Counted from the first letter of the stretch, positions 10,914 through 22,440 are shown. The stretch is DNA of 64,000 nt from Corynespora cassiicola (GCA_022059125.1 JAEUWY010000001.1:620001-684000), one strand, 5' to 3'. Notes: generated from the sequence alone by a model not told the origin. Program-made: numbers and translations.

Positions 10914-11335
10914 ATGAAGCCAGCCTCTATCATTCTTGCAGCCTTCTCGGCTGTGACATTTGCTTCCCCTTCTTCACTTGAAGCCCGAGCCACCGCTTGT
11001 CAAAAAGGATCCACGTACTGCGGGTGGTACCTTATTGACCAACTTGGTAAGTCGCCCTCAGTCCTCCCTAAATCTATTCATGTATGCTCAAATGCTGTGC
11101 ACAATCGATGGTTTCTAATACCCTAGCCATACAGTGTGGCTGATGAGTTCTTTTTCTAGGTTGGTCTGCCAGTACACTGCGGAGTGCTCTGTGCAGCCAC
11201 ATTGGTGCATGCGACGGAAACAGTGGTGATGCTTGGAACTCACTCTTTACTTGCGAGGGGGATTGGCAGATTCGAGCAAAGCGTGTGTGTGGTGGCACCA
11301 ATTCCTGCGCCGGTCCGGCAGCACACTGTGTCTGA
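10914..11335 (+). CDS. Small secreted 8-cysteine protein
   Basis: Two exons: 10914-11046 and 11160-11335, joining IDQLG to WSAST; 102 residues. A clear signal peptide (MKPASIILAAFSAVTFAS, then PSSLEARA, possibly a propeptide with a dibasic-like end) is followed by a mature part of about 75 residues with eight cysteines: CQKGSTYC, CSHIGAC, TCEGDW, VCGGTNSC and a final C one residue from the end. The YCGW...L arrangement matches a widespread family of small secreted cysteine-rich proteins of plant- and insect-associated ascomycetes whose function is mostly unknown. The intron is 113 nt, longer than the local norm. A role in interaction is possible but not shown. Confidence 0.78.
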
Positions 11336-12114
11336 ACACAAGCGGGACCTGCATATTGAGGGTGTCATGGTCAGATACTTATATTGAAGTCGGAGGCTAC
11401 AGCGCTTTTTCATCAATTGTCACTCTTTTGGATGTTCTCCCTACTTTCTAATTATTTTACTAGAAAAATAAAAACCCGTTGAGTTCACATTCAAATCCCA
11501 AACTCCGTGCTATGCACCAATTTTAGATAAAAAAAAACTATTCTACAAACTATATTAACCGCTCAAGATAATCTTTCAGGACCAAAGAGAGCCTGTTTCA
11601 AGCTGCGAGTCAAAAAGACCGAAAAATCCGAAAAGCCCGTAGGCTAAGCCTACCCCTCTTGGCTCTCTACATCCGAATTGCTCCTAGGCAAGGTTTTTCT
11701 ATTAACCAAGACTTCTAGTAAACATAAACTATAGCGATCGGCCCATTTTACATCCTTTTCTGTGCAAGCGTTGATCCACATTCAATCAAGGCCTTTTGTG
11801 TGGTCAGCACTGCGCAAGAGCGAGATTCGCCGACAAAAGCGAATCTCGCTTTTGAAAACTAGCTAATACAACTCGTGAAATCTCCTTCAAATATCTAGAA
11901 GAAGTCCCATACTTCGGTCTATAACTGGTGCTGGAATAAAGCATCCTGAGGGTAAGTCTTAGGGAACTCGTTTTCTTTCTGTAATTGGTTAATGATAAAG
12001 TGCATTATAAACGTCACTCTACCCATTCATAACCAGAACAGATAAATTTGAACACATAAGATACTGCACCGTCTACTTATCTTCACTTTTACTACCTCAT
12101 AATCTGGCATCAGG
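11336..12114. other. AT-rich intergenic with hairpin
   Basis: No gene seen. It holds the strong inverted repeat at 11815-11854 and many short AT runs, including AATAAA-like signals near 11466 that may end the preceding transcript. Confidence 0.5.
11815..11854. repeat. Perfect 12-bp inverted repeat (hairpin)
   Basis: Arms AGCGAGATTCGC at 11819-11830 and GCGAATCTCGCT at 11839-11850 are perfect complements with an 8-nt loop; pairing continues outward four more positions with one G-U. It lies in AT-rich intergenic DNA, with no oligo-T run right after it and no recognised gene near it. It may be a remnant of a small inverted-repeat element or a structured RNA. Confidence 0.7.
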
Positions 12115-14297
12115 ATGGCAGAATCTACTTCTCAACCTATCTGCAATATCCTCACTCCAGTGGGGATGCTGGGATATGGCCTGGATCTGCCGTCAAATGC
12201 TGCCGCATTAAGTATTGGCCACACTACGTTTCTCATATTCCCTTCTAATATGTACAGATGAACTCGTGAAAAACAATGCCCCAACCGCCATCATCCTCGA
12301 CAGCGGGTCTACCGACTCCGGTCCAGAAAAGCTCGCATTGGGACATATGACAGCGCCCCGATCGAGCTATGTCCGCGACCTGGAAAAGCTTCTGCGCCTG
12401 GGAAATGAATACAACGTCCCCGTTATATTTAGCTCGGCCGGTGGTGACGGAACAGATGGGCATGTACGGGAACTGACAACAATCGTGGAAGAAATCGCCG
12501 CTCGAGAAGAAAACGCGTACGCACAGAACACGACCCTCATACCCAACTGCGAACTAACAAGAAACAAAAGCCACTACAAACTCAAAACTGTCTCCATCTT
12601 CTCCGACATCCCCAAACCCCTCCTCCATGAGCGCCTCTCCTCCAACGCAATCTCTGGCTGCGGCGCCCCCGTCCCACCCCTAACCCCCTCCGACATCGCC
12701 ACCGCCCCAACCATCGCCTCGCAAATGGGTCCCGAGCCCTTCCTCGACGCCATGCGCCGCACCCCCGACTTCTCCTTGTTAGTCGGCGGCCGCGCCTACG
12801 ACCCCGCGCCCTACGTCGCCTTCGCAGCGCTGTGCAGCGAGGCTGCGCCGCTGGAGCCCACGTCCTCGCCCGAGGCGCAGAGGCTGTGGGGCGGCTTCAC
12901 GCACATGGGCAAGATCCTCGAGTGCGGCGGGCACTGCGCGACGCCCAAGTCGACGGGCGCGCTCGCGACCGTGTATGCGGACGGGAGCTTTGATGTTGCG
13001 CCTGTGGATCCGGGCGCGCGGTGCACGACGCTGAGTGTGGCGGCGCACACGCTGTATGAGAAGTCGCGGCCGGATTTGCTGTATGGGCCTGGTGGGTGTT
13101 TGGATTTGAGGGGGGCGACGTACGAGCAGTGTGGGGATGGCCGGACGGTTAGGGTTAGGGGTGGGGTGTTTGTGTTTTCGAGGGATGAGGGGTTGGAGTA
13201 TCGGGTCAAGCTTGAGGGAGCCAAGGTGGTGGGGTGGAGGAGTGCCTTCATGGGGAGTGTTCGAGATCGTAAGTCCGCTCTGCCTTTCTGATGTCGGGGA
13301 CTGGGTGGAGATAACATGGTGCAGCGACTTTGATCGGCCAGCTCGACGACTACCTCGAGACCCGCGTCAAGTGGTGGGTGAGAAAGCAACACGAGGGACT
13401 GGATGGGGACTGGGAAATTGACTTTCATCTCTACGGCAAGGACGCAATGTCTATTGTGCCGCCAAATGAGGAGAAACCTGCCGAAGTCTTCATCATGGGC
13501 GAAGTGCTTGCTTCTTCTCAGAAGTTGGCTTCCAGCGTCGCCACATCTGCTAGGATCGCAATGATGGTGAGCTGATTCTCCAATCATCTAGGTCAAACGC
13601 TGACTGAATGTAGCATGGATCTTATCCAGGCCAAAAGGCTACATCGGGAAATCTCGCATTTGGTCTGGGAGGAAAGATGCACATCGAACTGGGGCCATGC
13701 GCACAGTTCTCCATCTACCATCTTATGGACTTGAAGCCTGGCGAAGAAAGACTCCACACCGAAAGCAACCCTCAAGGACTGTACACCCAACTTATCAACA
13801 CCTTCGGCCAAGGAAAACCACAACATACAGATGGTGTGAAACAGATGGACATTTTGAAATCAGCAGCTCCTGAGAAGACGCATTCCATTAACGGCGTGCC
13901 TCAAAAGGAGACAAGCTCCCTACCCAAAACTCTGGGCGACATAGCACGAGTCATCCGCTCCAAGAACGCCGGTCCCTTCGAAATAACCTTCGACGTCATC
14001 TTCGAAAAACCCGCAGTATACCAACTAGTCAAGGATTTTGGCGTGTTGACCACAAAGGCGATTGCCCCGCTGATCGACATTGCAGAGGAAGACATTATTT
14101 GGAGCGGCTTCTACGACCAGGCTCTAGCGTTCAAAGCTACCATTCCAAGGCTGAGGAAAGGCAAGGTCGTTCCGAATGGCGGATTCATGGAGAATGATGT
14201 ACACGCGTCACAGCAGTACATTGGATTGCTGTATATGGAGCTTCCTCATGGGTTTGCCAGCCAGTGGGAGGCGATCATGAAGGATTCCCCATTGTGA
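12115..14297 (+). CDS. AtuA-like (DUF1446) protein fused to DUF4387
   Basis: Four exons: 12115-12211, 12258-13268, 13325-13566, 13614-14297; 677 residues. The N-terminal about 450 residues match the acyclic terpene utilisation family AtuA: TPVGMLGYG, DSGSTDSGP, FSSAGGDGTDGHV, LVGGRAYDPAPYV, GPGGCLDLRGATYEQ. The C-terminal about 110 residues, starting LGDIARVIRSKNAGPFEITFD, match DUF4387 with the HASQQYIGLL end. In bacteria AtuA belongs to the citronellol/geraniol degradation gene set; its reaction is not established, and fungal fused forms are uncharacterised. There is no targeting signal. Codons in the middle are strongly GC-ending while both flanks are AT-richer. It ends 79 nt from the end of the convergent Zn2Cys6 gene. 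Confidence 0.85.
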
Positions 14298-14376
14298 TCA
14301 GTGAGTGGTGGCGAACAACTTTCTACGCATATAGAGTATAGGCATTCGTGCTGAATTCTTCAAATCGGGCATCTTT

Positions 14377-16401
14377 CTAGTTTTGCGGTGGCCCAAACCC
14401 GAGATCAAACATGCCCCATATCGAGTCTCCCCATATATCTTCCGGCTGGGTAAAGTCTATTGGAGCCATTGTGTCGAATGCATTGAAATCAAAATTCTGT
14501 GGGTCGCTTCCTACATCGCACTTTTGGCTTTCCGTGTCTCTATTGAAATTGCTGGCTTGAGGACGTTCTTCCAATACGGCAGGTATGTTTTTCAGATCAT
14601 GGCCAGTGCTAATCGCATCAAATACAATGGAGACTCCCATCCGGTCCTCGATCCTCAGCTTTGAGATGTCCACCTCGGAAGGTTGTTGCCGACTCAAAGT
14701 TTCGAAGAGTCGTGCTGCTCTTGCGCCTTCATCCATGGGATGCACGGCTCGGTTGTTGAAAAAGGCGTGTGCAATAGCAACGTGGTTGCGAGAGACTTCA
14801 CGCTCTTCGGAAGTGGCCAGGCTGTTCAAGGAGAAATAACGAAGAAGGAAGATGGCGGCAAGGACTGTGCCTCGAAAATAGTGTTTGGGGAGGGCTCTCG
14901 GTAGTCGGTTGAATTCTATCTCAGTGTAGTTCGAGGATGTGTAGTGCAATCCTTGGCTGACTAGATGCACGATTCTCAATGCAGCCGTATACCCTTGTTT
15001 TAAGACGAGTTCGCGCGAGGCACTAGTCTCTTGTATGCGAATTACTGTCCATGCATACAAATGTAGTTTAGCTACGAGGAGAGTCACTTCTGCCCGCGGG
15101 GTCCATTCGAAGTGGTGTTTCGATTTGAGCGTATCCAGTTCAGTGACAATCAATCTTACTAGGGAGTGGTTGATTGAGTCTCGCGAATCTTCCGATACAA
15201 CGCTGGCGAATTTCGCTATGGTGTGTTGGACCGCGACCTGGAAAGCAAATTCGGTTCGCACAGGGTATTCCGCGATAAACCTTTCAATGGTGTTCAGATC
15301 AGTGGCAGTGTTAATCAGCGGAGGGACTCCAACCGTAAGACTTAATCTGGTACCATCTTAGTAAGGGTTATTATATGGCCACCCTTGGGCTTACATGGTG
15401 TTAGCTAGGAAACATCCAAGCCAAGTGCTCGCCCTTGCCCGTGCCGGACCCGCAACCACGCCAATACTACGCAATGACTGTGGAGGTTTTGGTCGATGGA
15501 GACCCATGTATAACGCGGCGTTCATCGCAGCTCCACAGTATAGCCAGCTTGGATCATGCGTCTGGCGTTCAGCGGGCAGCGGAAACATGATCAAGTAGGC
15601 AGCGGCCTGTATCGTTTCCAGTGGTACCGGAGCTATAAGAATTTCATTTCGAAACTTTGCGAGAAATGGGTCCTGGATTTGTTGGAGCAAGGCGGTATGG
15701 AGAGGTTTCAGTTCGTGGCCTACGACTACGGCGAGGATCGTCCAAAACAACAACGGGGATGTGGCGTGGATGTTAGCAATCGAAATAAAGGAACTAATGA
15801 TGGGGAAATGGGGATATAAATAAATCGTGAATCTGAAGGTAATTAACCGTCGAAATTAACCAGCATTCCACGCGCAAACTTACATTGTGAAGATATCGAC
15901 AACAGTGTCCTTATCGATGATGAATGTCCCGAGCTGAAAGTTGTCAAGATCAATACCAGAGTCATCCAGAATGGCATTTCCTGAAGCCTTGAATGGCAGT
16001 TCTGCAGAACTGACGGAAAGGCCAGGCTCAGATGAAGGGACGATAGATGCAGGCCGATGGTCTTCGCTTTTGAGGCTCTTCAGTTTTTCCAATTCTCTGG
16101 CCATATCTTCGACGCGTCTATGTCATATCAGCTATGAATTACCATGGATCTGAAAAAAAAAAGTATAAACCCACTTCCGAGCTGGTGTGCGCCGAAAAGA
16201 GGAGTCCACTACACATTGTAGATTCTTGATATAACATCTCGAGCATGGCGCCGGGAACTTGGCTTTTGAGTCACAACGAAGCTGCCACACATTAGCTACA
16301 TAGATTTTCATAGTGTGCAGATTTACTACCTTGACTTGCTTGCATTCCGTGCAAGCTTTGACTGGTCGATGAACCGACCTCGCACTGTGTGTCGAATTCA
16401 T
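14377..16401 (-). CDS. Zn2Cys6 fungal-specific transcription factor
   Basis: Five exons: 16401-16330, 16281-16175, 16117-15884, 15832-15395, 15346-14377; 606 residues. The zinc cluster is C-x2-C-x6-C-x9-C-x2-C-x6-C (CTECKQVK, LRCDSK, CSRCYIKNLQC) at about residues 17-48, followed by basic RRTPARKR and a short coiled linker (MARELEKLKSL). The middle region contains the typical transcription-factor segment with YPHFPI, LLFWTILAVV and AAYLIMFPLP. The start is the ATG at 16401; upstream in-frame codons lack an ATG. The first intron, 48 nt, falls inside the zinc cluster and is in frame without a stop. It sits tail-to-tail with the AtuA gene and could regulate it, which is only an inference from proximity. 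Confidence 0.85.
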
Positions 16402-17773
16402 CACGTGCTTCCCTCTCCACAATCAATCCTACCTTGGCACCTGGGTATCAATCCAACTCTTCGGCCTTGCACCATCTGACATTCAACCCCCAGTTTTCTT
16501 GTATAAAACTAAATCTAGTAATCCTCACACAAGTAGGTGTTTGACTGAAGCACCAAATCTGCAGATAACGCAACGCATCGACCGCGCCGTAGTAGGAAAG
16601 CGGTTATAATGACACGGCAATTGTAAAGACTCAATGTAGAAAGGCGTTTACCAAGCCTTCGTTACAAGCCCTGCGCCTGTGTATGTGGCCAGATGGTGAA
16701 CTTCGCTGTGGGATGCGGCGTAGCTCCAGGGGTGGCAAGCCCCGCAGGAGGTAATCGATAAGGCCCGTGTTCGGGTTAATCCGCCTGATCACCTGGGCAG
16801 ATCATTGAAACGGCACCTCGCACAAGCGTTCGGAAACATTCATTTTGGCGATTTGAGAGGAATTGTCGGAATGTTTGAGGGTTTTGATCGTTTCCACGCC
16901 GTTCCGGCGAGCTATCCGCTATCGGTGCATCACGTGCGTCATCACACAAAAAAAGGTCCCCCAGATTGCCGTCTCTCCATCCACAGCTTGACAATGCTTC
17001 CACTCGTATGACTTTCGGCCCACAGGCGATCACAGTTCCATTGGCTATCCGTTCCGCCCTTGCTAGGCGTTCCGCTTCGTGCCGCATCGATCCCGCATCG
17101 ATCTCTAATAGGCGCCCTGGTTGTCAGGTGACGATTCAAGACCTGGGCTGGATATTGTGGCGTGAAGTCACCGTCTGATAATTTCCGACTCTATATTGCA
17201 AAATTGGTTTTTTTCGGCCACACTCGTTCGTTTAGCTGGGTTGAAAACCGCCGGGCGGCTAGAGGGTTATCGTAACGTGGGCACGACTCAAGTTCAATAG
17301 GAGCTAGACTCGCTAAATTCCCCTTCGTTTCGATTAGATTACACGAGTCTTTAACATGATAGTTGTTTCCGTTCAGTAAACGAAAGGTCGCGAAAAAAAA
17401 ACATTCATTATCTTGTTATAAATAGATAATGAATCAGTGTAGTATATTTATCTTTCAAGCTGAGTAGTGGCTTATAACCTTTTCATTATGTAACACGTTA
17501 CCACTTGTACTGTACATTTAGCTAGTGGCTTGAACTCAAAAATCAATATACTCAGCTTGTGCTACAAACTTATGAAACAAATACATGAAGCAAAAATGTT
17601 TAAAAGCAATCTATATTATCTAATTCTAGACTAGTAGGATGCTAAATCGTAAATATAGACAGTATGAAGTGAAGTGAAGAAAGTTCCGCCTAGGGTTCTC
17701 AACCATGCAAAGCGTTAATTCTTGGAAATCTTTCTCGCGGTGCTTTGATAGAAACACATCATGTGCTCAAAGC
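16402..17773. other. Intergenic, AT-rich towards the right, no gene recognised
   Basis: Between the head of the Zn2Cys6 gene and the tail of the expansin-like gene. The left half has mixed composition with short frames that match nothing known. From about 17180 it becomes strongly AT-rich and holds the inverted repeat at 17403-17434. Confidence 0.45.
17403..17434. repeat. Perfect 11-bp inverted repeat in AT-rich DNA
   Basis: Arms ATTCATTATCT (17403-17413) and AGATAATGAAT (17424-17434) flank a 10-nt loop. It may be a small terminator-like or element remnant; no flanking duplication was noticed. Confidence 0.5.
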
Positions 17774-18481
17774 CTAAGTAAAGTTGCTAGCGGCCTCCCT
17801 CCTGGTGTTCGCGGCAACGCTGACACCCCTGACAGTGATGGACTGTCCGTTAACGCTTGTGACCTTAATGTCGACAGTCTCTGTACGGAAACCAGGAGCG
17901 TACTCAAAGAAGTTGTAAGGCTGGCGCTGGGTGGGCAACCAGGTGGAGCCACCGTTAGTGGATACCTCGAGTTTAGAGACACCGACGTTGGCATTCATAA
18001 CCTGCATAGAGAACCACCAGGGCGAGGTGCCCTCCTTGTTCTTGAGGGTGATGGGCGTAGTGATGCCGCAGGGCACAATTTGCCAAGAGACGGGGATAAT
18101 GCCCGCGGAGGGATTGGCAAGCTGAGCAAAGGCGTCAGAGAAAAGATCGACGTGGTTAGTGCCGCATCCAGGGCATTGGTCGACAACCTGAACAAATGTC
18201 AGAAAAGCAAAGCACTTGGGACATCATATGACAGGGCTTACCATAGCCCTCACAGTGTTACCGCGAGGTCCAGTCACAGCGATACAGGTACCGCAAGCCC
18301 CGGCACCATTCCAGTTGCTGTCAGACAAGGCAGTTCCGAAGATTCCAGGAGGGAGGGTATAGCCAGTGAACGAGCACATGCCACCGCTGAGGTTACCGCC
18401 ATAGAAGGTGGCATCGCCCCTATTAACAGTTTGGGAGGAGACAAGGGCCGCAAGGGACAGGATGGAAAGAACAGACTTCAT
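17774..18481 (-). CDS. Expansin-like secreted protein (DPBB domain)
   Basis: Two exons: 18481-18242 and 18187-17774, phase 0, joining VRAM to VVDQCPGC; 217 residues. Signal peptide MKSVLSILSLAALVSS is followed by the double-psi beta-barrel: GDATFYGGN, CSFTGYTLP, ALSDSNWNGAGACGTC, then VVDQCPGCGTNHVDLF (Asp of the barrel) and PVSWQIVPC. The second part (from about residue 125, LKNKEGTSPWWFSMQVMN) resembles the beta-sandwich half of expansin/swollenin-like proteins, with aromatic WLPTQRQPYNFFEY. No cellulose-binding module or Ser/Thr linker is present. Such proteins are thought to loosen plant or fungal wall polysaccharides without hydrolysis. A TATA box lies at 18675-18682. Confidence 0.88.
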
Positions 18482-19986
18482 GGTGCTTGTTCGGATCGGC
18501 GAGTGCGGGTGTTCAATACGGGGTCGAGTAGAGAGTTTGGTGAAGCAAAAGCGTCGAACCGAATAAAACCAAATCAACGAATCCAAGGCTGATGGAGGCG
18601 GCTGTAAAGAAACACCTGCAAACAAGAGAGAAGATGATGGAGAGGATGAAGAGGAAACCAAGAGTTCAAGAGGGCTTTTATAAGTGCGGCGAGAATCATC
18701 TCTGTGTAAACGCCAACGCTCCCCATTCCTACCAACGCCGCACCCTAACTTGATGTAGGCACATAATATCACATAGCGCACAAAATTGCGATGCGAAGTG
18801 TGATGGCGTATCACGGCAGTATGATCCAACGGTCGCGAGCAAGAGCCAAAGCAGCCAAGGCACGTCGAGCTAGTTCGACCGAAGTTCCCGGCGACGGGCG
18901 CCGCAGGGGCCTGGCCCGCATGATTGCCACGCCTAGGATATCAGAACGGGCCGGTGGGGGTGAAGCATTGGCGAAATCAGGACAAGGTGGTGTTACTGAG
19001 TTGGGACTGGGCGGGGAATTGTTTTGCCGAGCCATGGATCGAAGGCCGATGACAGACGGAGCCATGGCGGCCTATTGACGTGTCTCTTTCACCATATCCC
19101 ACACAGACATGTCTCATATAAACATCTCGTGCGCCCCTCGCCTATATCACAAATTTCTTCTTCTTTAGCTTCATCATCATCATCATCGTCATCATCTTCC
19201 TCTTCTCTAGCTTTACTATCTCCGTTTTCGATAATGCCCCCGCATGGCGGCCCTTCTTCGTACCGTACGTGTCTAGACCGCGCGCTGGAATTCCCCTTTT
19301 TGGACTACTATATTTTTGTATCCTCTTTAGGACGTACTTCCTCTCAAGAGGGGAGTACTAGAAAATCGAGATCGTCTAGACCGCGCGGGCCCCACCTGCT
19401 CCCCATCCCTTCACCACACCGAGCAATCTCCCGTAAACGTCATGACAGTGGGCTAGAAACCCATCTTTTGCTCTCAGTGCAATGGGATGCCGACCTACTA
19501 GGGTAGCATCCCGGCTAGACGGTGCTGTGTCTGTTCCTGCGACCTTTCTTGCCGCGGGATCCCGAGGTGATTCGTTTTTCGGATGCATGAGTCTGTTTCG
19601 TACCACCATGTTTCATCTATCACATGCAGGCTGCGCCTCAGCCATCTTTGCCAGCAACTGATTCTCGCTCCAGCCAAGAGAGTGGCGGCGCTTCTTCTCC
19701 GAATACGCGAAAAGTCGGCTTGTTTTGCCTGCAAGATGCAGGCTACTTGTCTCTTCATTCGTTCCCGTCATTTCTCATAAATCACTCATATTATCTCTCC
19801 TCTCTACAGTCATCAAATTGGATTGGTCTGGCTGATAAGATCCCTGAACATGAATTGGAAGACCCCCGTTCGGAATTGGCGGCCCCCATCAATCCCAATA
19901 AGGTGGAGAGGAAGCTTGTATGCTGCCAGTATTGAATTAACAGCAGTAATGTACGAGTGCTTTCTCAAGGGAGGAAAACACGCTAA
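18482..19986. other. Intergenic; expansin promoter then undefined DNA
   Basis: The first few hundred bases hold the expansin promoter, with a minus-strand TATAAAAG at 18675-18682. A (TCA/TCG)n-like microsatellite sits near 19161-19200. No gene is recognised; the open frames present have shadow-like composition. Confidence 0.5.
18675..18682 (-). promoter_or_regulatory. TATA box of expansin-like gene
   Basis: TATAAAAG on the minus strand about 195 nt upstream of the ATG at 18481. Confidence 0.5.
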
Positions 19987-20217
19987 ATTACACCAGTCGA
20001 ATGGTGGGATGATTTAAACGATGTACAGCGGGACCAGTGGATTCCAATATCTAAATACGCCTTTAAGATTGGCCGGTTTGAAAGACGTTTTCAGGAGATT
20101 GAGGCAGAGGGGTATCATATCACACGGGACTATGAGGTCCAAAAGGCTTTACTAAAACATATAAAGACCGGCTCTAAATGTAATCCAGAGACACAAAAAG
20201 CGCATAGGACTCTGTGA
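19987..20217 (+). pseudogene. Unidentified coding-like relic
   Basis: One frame stays open for 76 codons and reads like a real protein (WWDDLNDVQRDQWIPISKYAF, then a charged helical stretch RFERRFQEIEAEGYHITRDY). A TAA lies just upstream and a TGA ends it at 20215-20217; no start or signal is visible. It lies at the edge of the decayed island. Family not recognised; it may be a transposon or host-gene fragment. Confidence 0.35.
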
Positions 20218-20579
20218 TAAAACACTGGGAAATTCATTAATGTCATCCTAATAGCTAATCTAGAATCTATAGCAGAGCAGACGTGATGTCGAACAGAGTG
20301 GCAATGGGAAATGTAGCGGAACTTTGGTCTGGACGGGACCAACGTTCTGATACACTTCCCATGTCCTTTTTCTATTTTTTTTTTTCGTTGTAGATGTAGC
20401 TGGTAGGTTGGTTATTGGCGATACTCATCAAATCAGATGGCATTGTTTATTTCATTCCAAAAAAAGATTGTGTTCTACGCTTGTCTGGTTATGAATGTAA
20501 ATCACCATTCCACTTCCAGGCCCAAACTACAAATTTCAACTTCACTTTCTCAGATAAACATCGGTATGATTACTTCCCT

Positions 20580-21780
20580 CTACGTCGCAACCTCTGCTTC
20601 GACGATCCCGTCACGATCTGCGAATTGCCAAACAACCGTCATCTTGAGCCCTGTATCCTCGAGCAGCTTTCTCCGCTCCGCCTCGTTCCTGTTCATCCAT
20701 GTGTTGAAGGCCATCATGGTGACATCGAGCCGCGCTTGAATATCCGTTACTCCGACATTCGGAAGGACCAGGTCGTGCAGCCAAAGCTGTTAGTACCCAG
20801 ACAACATTGCACTGAGGAGGTACTTGAGGATCCGATGGCAATACTCATCAGGCCAGTCGTGTAAGACGTGATGCAGAAAGTAAGCCCGCACATCGGCAGG
20901 TATCAAGAAGGACAAACCATTTTCTGATACATTAGTTCCTCGTCTTTGACAGGCTGCTCGGCAAAGAAATTATGCATATTCTCCCCGATCCCTAATCTAG
21001 CTCCTCTTTGAATCCTCCAATTACTCGTCTCGCCTCCTGCAACACAAACCTCCCACTTTTCGGCAACTTGTTCGGAAATCATCTCAAGTCTTGCATTGCG
21101 AGTAGTGCCCTTTGCCATCCGCGACGTCGACGAACAGCGCCCCTTCTTTGCCGCGGCCATGGAACAATCGCCCTTGGACATCATACCAATCGCACTAGTA
21201 TGTTGCGCTGCCCATCGTGTTTTCCATGAAGTCTTTGAAGTCGGCGAACAGATACGGCTGGCTCATTGCTAAGTATTTGAAGATTTGGTGCTTGGTCTTA
21301 TGAACATATTGAACAAAGCTGTCATGGGGGATATTAGCATACGGTAGTTGTTTTCACGCAGCTTCCTAGGGGCTTTCATAACGACTGCAATCCATGTTTC
21401 GAAGCTACATGATTCTTAAATAAGTCTTGATATTTGCTAGCTTTAAGACAGATAAGAATACACACGAAACAGTAGCCGGCTGCGATAGGGAGGAGGCCTT
21501 AGCGCACCATTCATACAACCCATTCTACTCAACGAAGTACACGAATACGAGTAGGCAGAGAACTCGAGTCTAAAAACGTTGTCAATTATGATACGCATTC
21601 AACATTTTATCAAGCATTGCAACCTATTCTCTTCTCCAATAATCTCAGCAAGCTCTTTCGAAGAAATGGGGCTGTTGCGCTCCGCTATCGGAACGAAAAG
21701 AGTGAGGCCAATGAGCTGCCACTGATAGGAAAGGCCATACATCATGCCAGTGTGAGGTTTTAGGCTAGTCCCAGTAGAGA
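20580..21780 (-). pseudogene. O-methyltransferase pseudogene (polyketide OMT type)
   Basis: On the minus strand a SAM-dependent O-methyltransferase of the fungal secondary-metabolite type can be followed in pieces. These are: a winged-helix N-part (GLSYQWQLIGLTLF, NSPISSKELAEIIG) near 21770-21640; QIFKYLAMSQPYLFADFKDF near 21270; the SAM-binding segment GALFVDVADGKG near 21150; the catalytic region RAYFLHHVLHDWPDE near 20870; and the tail DLVLPNVGVTDIQARLDVTM to DGIVEAEVAT with a stop at 20580-20582. The pieces lie in different frames and are broken by several stops, so no functional protein is made. Many stops are one C-to-T change from CAA, CAG or CGA, suggesting RIP followed by small indels. 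Confidence 0.75.
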
Positions 21781-21849
21781 AGCCTATTGAATAATAACTC
21801 CGTCGTCCTATTTGTTAACCACTCGAAGCTCTTAGGAATTCCTTTGCTG

Positions 21850-22440
21850 AGCTCAAGAGCTTTAAGCCGCTCGTTTTCATTTTACAATTTCACTTTGCCC
21901 AGCTCGGTTATGAGGGCCACATTAAACCACATATTCTCTATAAATTCTATGGCTGTGAGACTATATCTTCGGTTCATCTTCATCATCTTGTAGATAAAAC
22001 TTGTGTTGTTTACAGCAAGCTCCGGATCTTTAGAGGTTGAGAAATGTTTCCGCAATACATTTTCGTCAATATAGCTGTTGATAAATGTGAGAATAACTAG
22101 TCTCACATCATTGGTATTGTAGATATATTTATAAGGGAAGGGCCCGGATATAGATTCTTGCTTAACAAAAACTTGGGTGGGATAAACTGTCCCTTTAACC
22201 GAATAACCCTCAGGTGTGAAACATTGAGCGAGCTATTCAATGAACTTCAAACCCAGAACTGTAGGTTTTTCGATCTGATGAAGCACAAGTCAAGTATTTG
22301 AACAACTTTGAAGCACATTCAATATCTCAGGTTGACTTTATGTTGGTGCAGTTTTGATGGTGAATGTTCCCGCGCTGGTGCTGCCATCAATGTGGGTATT
22401 CATGATGATCCGTCAATAATAATATTATTTAGCCATCCAA
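21850..22440 (-). pseudogene. Decayed gene of unknown family with RIP-type stops
   Basis: One minus-strand frame reads as protein for nearly 200 codons and is broken only by stops, at 22413, 22338, 22290, 22233 and 21882 (left coordinate of each), all in the same frame. The longest clean part runs VKGTVYPTQVFVKQES ... FINSYIDENVLRKHFST ... RRYSLTAIEFIENMWF. The stops TGA, TAA, TGA, TAG and TAA are each one C-to-T step from CGA, CAA, CGA, CAG and CAA. The family was not recognised. It lies directly upstream of the O-methyltransferase relic, same strand, and the frame even runs on towards it (NENERLKALELSK), so it may be the 5' part of the same gene or a neighbour from a lost cluster. Confidence 0.5.

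Noticed and set aside
13141..13170. GGTTAGGGTTAGGGG, telomere-like words
   Set aside because: Only two units, inside the coding frame of the AtuA-like protein and needed for its sequence.
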